NCBI GenBank assembly: GCA_036504515.1
Contig: DASXVA010000011.1
Coordinates: forward strand, 89,396 to 153,395
Source of the DNA: AWTP1-18 sp036504515
Lineage (GTDB): Bacteria; Pseudomonadota; Gammaproteobacteria; Burkholderiales; Rhodocyclaceae
Direction: 5' to 3'
Length of the DNA stretch: 64,000 nucleotides
Part shown: positions 59,979 to 64,000 of the stretch, one piece after another
Numbering within the stretch: the first letter of the stretch is position 1
How the letters are laid out: every line of letters begins with the position of its first letter
Made by a program: the position numbers and the translations under genes
Notes under the pieces: model-generated
Database searches by the model: none
Told to the model about the DNA's origin: nothing
Seen by the model: only the letters and a program-made list of their open reading frames with translations

Positions 59979-60512
59979 TTAAGCCGGCAAGAGGGGGCTG
60001 ATCTGGGCCAGCCAGTCATCGACACGTTGTTCGGTCAGGTGGTTCTGGCTGATCAGATCCAGGGCCAGGCCGACAAACTTGTCGTTATCGACGGCGGTGG
60101 AGGCGGTGAAGGTATAGCCCTCGGTGCTCCATTCGCCAATGCAGCGAGCCCCGCAGGCCAGCAACTGATCGTAGATCGTGCCCATGGCATCGAGAAAGAA
60201 GTCGGGATACTTCACCTGCTCGCCAAGGCCGTAGAGAGCCACGGTCTTACCGGAAAGATCCAGGCCTTCAAGCTTGGGCAGAAACTCGCCCCAGCTTTCT
60301 GTTTGGCAGCCGATATCCAGGCCGGGTAGAACGCCTTCACCGTAGGTGGGGGTGCCGAGGATCAAGGCATCGTATTTGAGCAGGTCTTCCGGCTGGGCTT
60401 TGTTAACGTTGACCGGATCATCCACGCGATCCCCCAGTTTGCGCGCAATCATTTTTGCAATCTTGCGTGTGCGGCCCGTGTCCGTACCGAAGAAAATTCC
60501 AGTTTTAGCCAT
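59979..60512 (-). CDS. Long-chain flavodoxin
   Basis: A 177-residue flavodoxin: FMN phosphate loop GIFFGTDTGRTRKIAK, LILGTPTYGEG and LYGLGEQVKYPDFFLDAMG with the long-chain insert. It carries electrons at low potential, for instance to nitrogenase or biosynthetic enzymes, often under iron limitation; NifF versus FldA role cannot be decided. The ATG at 60512 (MAKTGIFFGTDTG) is preferred over an upstream start at 60566. Confidence 0.93.
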   Translation of the reverse strand: MAKTGIFFGTDTGRTRKIAKMIARKLGDRVDDPVNVNKAQPEDLLKYDALILGTPTYGEGVLPGLDIGCQTESWGEFLPKLEGLDLSGKTVALYGLGEQVKYPDFFLDAMGTIYDQLLACGARCIGEWSTEGYTFTASTAVDNDKFVGLALDLISQNHLTEQRVDDWLAQISPLLPA

Positions 60513-60602
60513 GTCGTCATTCCCACAAAAGGCCGCAGAAGGCAGCTTCCTCGGGTGAAGAAGCAAACCATGTTCCTGCTGGGATTGTGGGAAGTGCCTA
60601 GG

Positions 60603-61220
60603 CTAAAACAGTTCGATTTTCTTGCCTTCGCTCGGGGGCTTGCGAACCAGGGTGGTTTCGTAGGCGGCTTCTGCTGCCAGGACTTCCTGGGTGGCCGACT
60701 GGTTGGAGGCAATGCGGCGACACCAGGCATCACCATTGCCCGGCAGGAAAACAATCTTGCGCGACCAGGGACCGCCCAAATCCTGAGCAATCAGGGGAAT
60801 TCCTTCCAGGGCCAGCCATTCCCGGGCGAAGGTGGCATTCCGGTCGCCAATGGCCATGCGAATCGAGCTGACGATGTTGCCGCCGCCAAAGGCCTTGGCC
60901 ACCAGCCGTTTCTTTTGGGCACCTTTGTTGATCAAGGCATTCAGCAGCACTTCCATGGCGTAGTCGCCAGACAGCACGACGTCGGTATCGCCATGTTTGC
61001 TATTGCTGTGACTGGGCAGCAAAAAGTGATTGATACCGCCGATGTGCAGGCCCGGGTCGTAAAGGCAGACGGCGACACAGGAGCCGAGCAGGGTAGCAAT
61101 CGGTTTGTGGGGATCTATCGCCCAGCCACCGGGATTGATGTTGAGAGCGATCCGTTCCAGTTCCTTTCCGGGCAGCGCAGATAATTCCCGGGTTTGCAGG
61201 GTGGTAACGGGCATGGGCAA
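60603..61220 (-). CDS. cheD: Chemoreceptor glutamine deamidase CheD
   Basis: A 205-residue CheD. Catalytic C48 in ATLLGSCVAVCLYD and H65 in GGINHFLLP; FGGGNIV is the substrate-loop segment. It deamidates chemoreceptor glutamines and tunes adaptation. It follows cheB by six bases. The C-terminal 40 residues extend beyond the usual domain. Confidence 0.94.
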   Translation of the reverse strand: MPMPVTTLQTRELSALPGKELERIALNINPGGWAIDPHKPIATLLGSCVAVCLYDPGLHIGGINHFLLPSHSNSKHGDTDVVLSGDYAMEVLLNALINKGAQKKRLVAKAFGGGNIVSSIRMAIGDRNATFAREWLALEGIPLIAQDLGGPWSRKIVFLPGNGDAWCRRIASNQSATQEVLAAEAAYETTLVRKPPSEGKKIELF

Positions 61221-61226
61221 TAAAGA

Positions 61227-62303
61227 TCAGCGCCCGTAGGCAATGATTTCCTGGGAGATGCGGTCCAGGGGGACGATGCGGTCTACGCCACCGAGCTTGA
61301 TGGCTTCCTTGGGCATGCCGAACACGACGCAGGTGGATTCATCCTCGGCCACGGTCTGGGCGCCTGCCGTGTGCATTTCCTTCATGCCCCGAGCACCATC
61401 GTCGCCCATGCCGGTCATGATCACACCCAGAGCGTTTTTCCCTGCCACCTGGGCAACGGAACGGAACAGAACATCCACCGAGGGTTTGTGCCGATTGACC
61501 AGAGGGCCGTCGGAGACTTCGACAAAATATTGGGCGCCGCTGCGCTTGAGCATCATGTGTTTGCCGCCGGGGGCGATCAGAGCCCGGCCCGGCATGACGC
61601 GGTCGCCGTTCTGGGCTTCTTTTACTTCTACTTGGCAAAGGCCATTGAGTCGTTGGGCAAACATGGCGGTGAACTTTTCCGGCATGTGCTGGACGATGAC
61701 CATGCCGGAGCAGACTGCAGGCAACTTTGTTAGAACGGCTTCCAGGGCCTGGGTGCCGCCGGTCGAGGTGCCGATAGCCACAATACGGTCTGTCGTGGCA
61801 GCCATAGCCGTAATACTGGCCGCTTTGGCGGCAAGCATGGCATCAGTACTGAATTTTGGCGGTGGCGCACTGGAGATGCTGCCGGTTAGCCGGCGAACAT
61901 TCGACATGCCGGCTGCTTTGACAGCGCTCAGCATTTCGGAAGAACTGTCTTCAAGGAATTGCTTGAGCCCCATCTTGGGCTTGGTGATGATGGCCACGGC
62001 ACCGGCAGCCATGGCTTCCATGGTGGTGCTGGCGCCTTTTTCCGTCAGGGTGGAGCAAATCACGACCGGCGTGGGGTGCTCTGCCATGATCTTTTTGAGG
62101 AAGGTGATGCCGTCCATGCGGGGCATTTCCACATCCAGCACGATGACGTCGGGCCAGTTCTTCTTCATGGCCTCCAGGGCAAACAGCGGGTCGGATGCGG
62201 CGCCGATGAAGTCGATGTCCGGGTCCTTGCTGAGTATTTCCTTGGCAACCTGCCGGACGACGGCAGAGTCATCCACAACCATGACTTTGATTTTTTTACT
62301 CAT
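61227..62303 (-). CDS. cheB: Chemotaxis response regulator methylesterase CheB
   Basis: A 358-residue protein: receiver domain with D11/D12, phosphorylation site D57 (VIVLDVEMPRMDG), linker, and methylesterase domain with S180 (IGTSTGGTQALE), H206 (VIVQHMPEKF) and the Asp in TGMGDDGARGM. It removes methyl groups from receptors and deamidates them. Overlaps cheR by four bases. Confidence 0.97.
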   Translation of the reverse strand: MSKKIKVMVVDDSAVVRQVAKEILSKDPDIDFIGAASDPLFALEAMKKNWPDVIVLDVEMPRMDGITFLKKIMAEHPTPVVICSTLTEKGASTTMEAMAAGAVAIITKPKMGLKQFLEDSSSEMLSAVKAAGMSNVRRLTGSISSAPPPKFSTDAMLAAKAASITAMAATTDRIVAIGTSTGGTQALEAVLTKLPAVCSGMVIVQHMPEKFTAMFAQRLNGLCQVEVKEAQNGDRVMPGRALIAPGGKHMMLKRSGAQYFVEVSDGPLVNRHKPSVDVLFRSVAQVAGKNALGVIMTGMGDDGARGMKEMHTAGAQTVAEDESTCVVFGMPKEAIKLGGVDRIVPLDRISQEIIAYGR

Positions 62304-63112
62304 GATGGTTTGCGATAGATGGTGGGCTGGAGGGGCGTCAGCTCTTCGTTGATGCCGGTCAGGGTTTCCGAATGGCCAATGATGAAATGGCCACCGGGAC
62401 GAATTTTTCGGGAAAGACGGCCAACGACTTCGCGCTTGGTCTGGGCGTCGAAGTAGATCATGACATTGCGCAGGAAAATAACGTCGAAGGGACCGATTTC
62501 CGGCAAGGTGTTGTTCAGGTTGATCTGACGGAAACGGGTGTGGGATTTCAGCCGGGGATCAATCATGAAGGTTCCCTCCTGACTGCGTACCCCTTTGAGA
62601 CAGTATTTGCGCAGGTATTCCGGCGGCAGACCACGGGTTTTGTCGATGGAGTAGTGGCCAGCTTCCGCAATCTTGAGCACCGACATGCTGATGTCGGAGC
62701 CCGTGACGGACCAGTTGCCATCGATGCCCAGTTCGTCGGCCAGCACCATGCAAATGGTGTAGATCTCTTCGCCGGTGCTGGAGGCACCACTCCAAACGTC
62801 AAAAGAGCGGCCCTTGGGGTGAGCGTGGGCCAGCTTGCGCAGGAAGTCGAAGTGCTTGCCTTCGCGAAAGAAGTAGGTCTCGTTGGTGGTCAACAGATCC
62901 ACCATGAGCTGAAACTCCTGCTTGTCCGTTCCTGCCGTTACGTAACGGAAGTACTGGTCGAAGGAGTCGAAGCCGTGCTGGCGTAGCCGCTTGGAAAGGC
63001 GCCCGACCAGCAGCACCTTTTTCGAGTCGGCCATGCTGATGCCGGCCACTTCGTAAATCAGTTTCTGGAAACGGGCGAATTCAGCATCGGAAATCGAAGG
63101 GTTGCCGGTCAT
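62300..63112 (-). CDS. cheR: Chemotaxis protein methyltransferase CheR
   Basis: A 270-residue SAM-dependent methyltransferase: N-terminal helical domain (about 10-70), then the Rossmann domain with TTNETYFFREGKHFDFL and SGASSTGEEIYTI (SAM site). It methylates receptor glutamates. Translationally coupled to cheB; cheW lies 40 bases upstream. Confidence 0.97.
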   Translation of the reverse strand: MTGNPSISDAEFARFQKLIYEVAGISMADSKKVLLVGRLSKRLRQHGFDSFDQYFRYVTAGTDKQEFQLMVDLLTTNETYFFREGKHFDFLRKLAHAHPKGRSFDVWSGASSTGEEIYTICMVLADELGIDGNWSVTGSDISMSVLKIAEAGHYSIDKTRGLPPEYLRKYCLKGVRSQEGTFMIDPRLKSHTRFRQINLNNTLPEIGPFDVIFLRNVMIYFDAQTKREVVGRLSRKIRPGGHFIIGHSETLTGINEELTPLQPTIYRKPS

Positions 63113-63152
63113 GGGTTAGGCTCCCCTCCAGGAGCTGGCGCGAAAGGTGAAC

Positions 63153-63713
63153 TCAGATTGCAGGCGCTTGCAGCGCCGACACGTCGCTAGCGGCGTGCTC
63201 GCCGACACTGGACAGCATGGCCATCTCATCCACGGACAACACCTGTTTGATGTTGAGGATGATGACAAACTTGCCCGCTACCTTGCCCATGCCGTCAATG
63301 AAGTCAGCACGAATACGAGCACCAAAAGCTGGTGGCGGCTCGATTTCGCCGGCAGGAATGTCGATGACCTCACTCACGGCATCCACCACGACGCCGATGT
63401 CTTGATGGAGGTCTTCGCCACGCAGTTCAAGAATGATGATGCAGGTGCGACGACCAATTTGGGTCGGGTGTCCGCCAAAGCGGGCTGTTAGATCGATAAC
63501 AGGCACCACCGCGCCGCGCAGGTTAATGACGCCGCGAATGAAGGCGGGCATCATGGGGATTTCCGTCAGGGAACCGTACTCGATGATTTCCTTGACGTTG
63601 AGAATCCCCACGGCGTACATCTCGCCAGCCAGGGAGAAGGTCAGATACTGATTGGCCTCGCCGGCAACGGTGACGGCCGTTTGTGTGGCGGCTTTTTTGA
63701 CAAGTTCACCCAT
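63153..63713 (-). CDS. cheW: Chemotaxis coupling protein CheW
   Basis: A 186-residue SH3-like coupling protein linking receptors to CheA: YLTFSLAGEMYAVGILNVKEI, then IRGVINLRGAVVPVIDL and DAVSEVIDIPAGEIE. Its N- and C-terminal ends are slightly longer than E. coli CheW. No cheA or cheY lies in the window, so they should be upstream, beyond 64 kb. Confidence 0.95.
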   Translation of the reverse strand: MGELVKKAATQTAVTVAGEANQYLTFSLAGEMYAVGILNVKEIIEYGSLTEIPMMPAFIRGVINLRGAVVPVIDLTARFGGHPTQIGRRTCIIILELRGEDLHQDIGVVVDAVSEVIDIPAGEIEPPPAFGARIRADFIDGMGKVAGKFVIILNIKQVLSVDEMAMLSSVGEHAASDVSALQAPAI

Positions 63714-63724
63714 GACGTATCACC

Positions 63725-64000
63725 TTAGAATTTTTCAAAGTCGGATTCTACGACTTGCTGGGGAGCACTGACTCTTTGAGTCGGTGCGGACCTTTGTGCT
63801 GTGCTGCGGGGAGCTGCGCTTGCTTGCTTGCGGACATTGCCTTGGGGGGCATCTTCGAGCTTGAAGAAGAGCATGAGTTCTTGCAGTTGAGCGGCTTGGG
63901 CGCCCATTTCTTCAGCTGTGGCTGCCAGTTCTTCGGAAGCGGAAGCATTCTGCTGGGTCGCCTGGTTCAACTGGCCCATGGCACCGTTGATCTGGCCTAC
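63725..64000 (-). CDS. Methyl-accepting chemotaxis protein (C-terminal part)
   Basis: The last 91 residues of a chemoreceptor running off the window end. The methylation-helix segment NQATQQNASASEELAATAEE is characteristic, followed by a Pro/Ala/Ser-rich linker and the end VVESDFEKF, an acidic/aromatic tip that might serve as a docking tail. It heads the che genes 11 bases before cheW. Confidence 0.9.
   Translation of the reverse strand, partial: VGQINGAMGQLNQATQQNASASEELAATAEEMGAQAAQLQELMLFFKLEDAPQGNVRKQASAAPRSTAQRSAPTQRVSAPQQVVESDFEKF

Overview
The window reads as chromosomal DNA of a betaproteobacterium, most likely of the Rhodocyclales (Azospira/Dechloromonas-like). This is inferred from gene order (hisI-hisE-HIT-tatABC, exbBD-lpxK-ycaR-kdsB-adk, argD-argF-argG), PPi-dependent phosphofructokinase, DUF3579 and DUF2788 proteins, sigma32-type heat-shock promoters and moderately high GC. 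It is gene-dense. No rRNA, tRNA, CRISPR array or complete insertion sequence was seen.

Layout. 0-5.3 kb: end of the histidine operon, a HIT protein, the Tat translocase, an HtrA-type protease, a Nif3-like protein and MsrA. 5.8-8.7 kb: succinyl-CoA synthetase (sucCD) and a TerC-family membrane protein. 8.8-18.9 kb: a signalling operon with a relic of a Ser/Thr kinase tail, a PP2C phosphatase, an FHA protein, a CHASE2 adenylate cyclase, a class II cyclic-nucleotide phosphodiesterase, a cyclic-nucleotide-binding/rhodanese fusion, a GAF-containing GspE/PilB-type ATPase and a GAF/HD-GYP protein. 19-25.7 kb: IclR regulator, DUF3124 protein, two cation/proton antiporters, a PAS-GGDEF protein and CbiX. 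26-33 kb: a J-domain protein, ExbBD, lipid A and KDO genes, Adk and Pfp. 33-41.8 kb: orphan ParA, arginine biosynthesis, nucleotide and c-di-GMP-binding proteins, an exonuclease, an HPP protein and an AraC/MGMT fusion. 41.9-51.4 kb: the heat-shock cluster hrcA-hemH-trxC ... grpE-dnaK-dnaJ, with a heme-type chemoreceptor and an EF-hand-like protein inside it. 51.5-57.6 kb: a lone Fe-S oxidoreductase subunit, an AT-richer KAP NTPase that looks inserted, an auxin-efflux-type carrier and a flavoprotein. 57.7-64 kb: dnaB, yjdM, flavodoxin and a chemotaxis block (cheD-cheB-cheR-cheW and the end of a chemoreceptor).

How parts work together. The 9-19 kb operon combines protein phosphorylation turnover, cAMP synthesis, breakdown and binding, and c-di-GMP breakdown around an ATPase of the type II secretion/type IV pilus family with no secretion genes beside it. 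It is the best candidate here for an undescribed signalling system. The heat-shock block shows two near-identical sigma32 promoters, separately upstream of grpE and of dnaK, a possible third before hrcA, and a hairpin that would hide the ribosome binding site of trxC. The arginine genes are preceded by tandem terminator-like hairpins, and ArgG carries an unusual histone-H1-like Lys/Ala tail. The KAP gene at 52.8-54.9 kb has insertion marks on both sides: its 3' end reads into the antisense of its neighbour, and a decayed copy of the carrier's C-terminus lies at the other edge.
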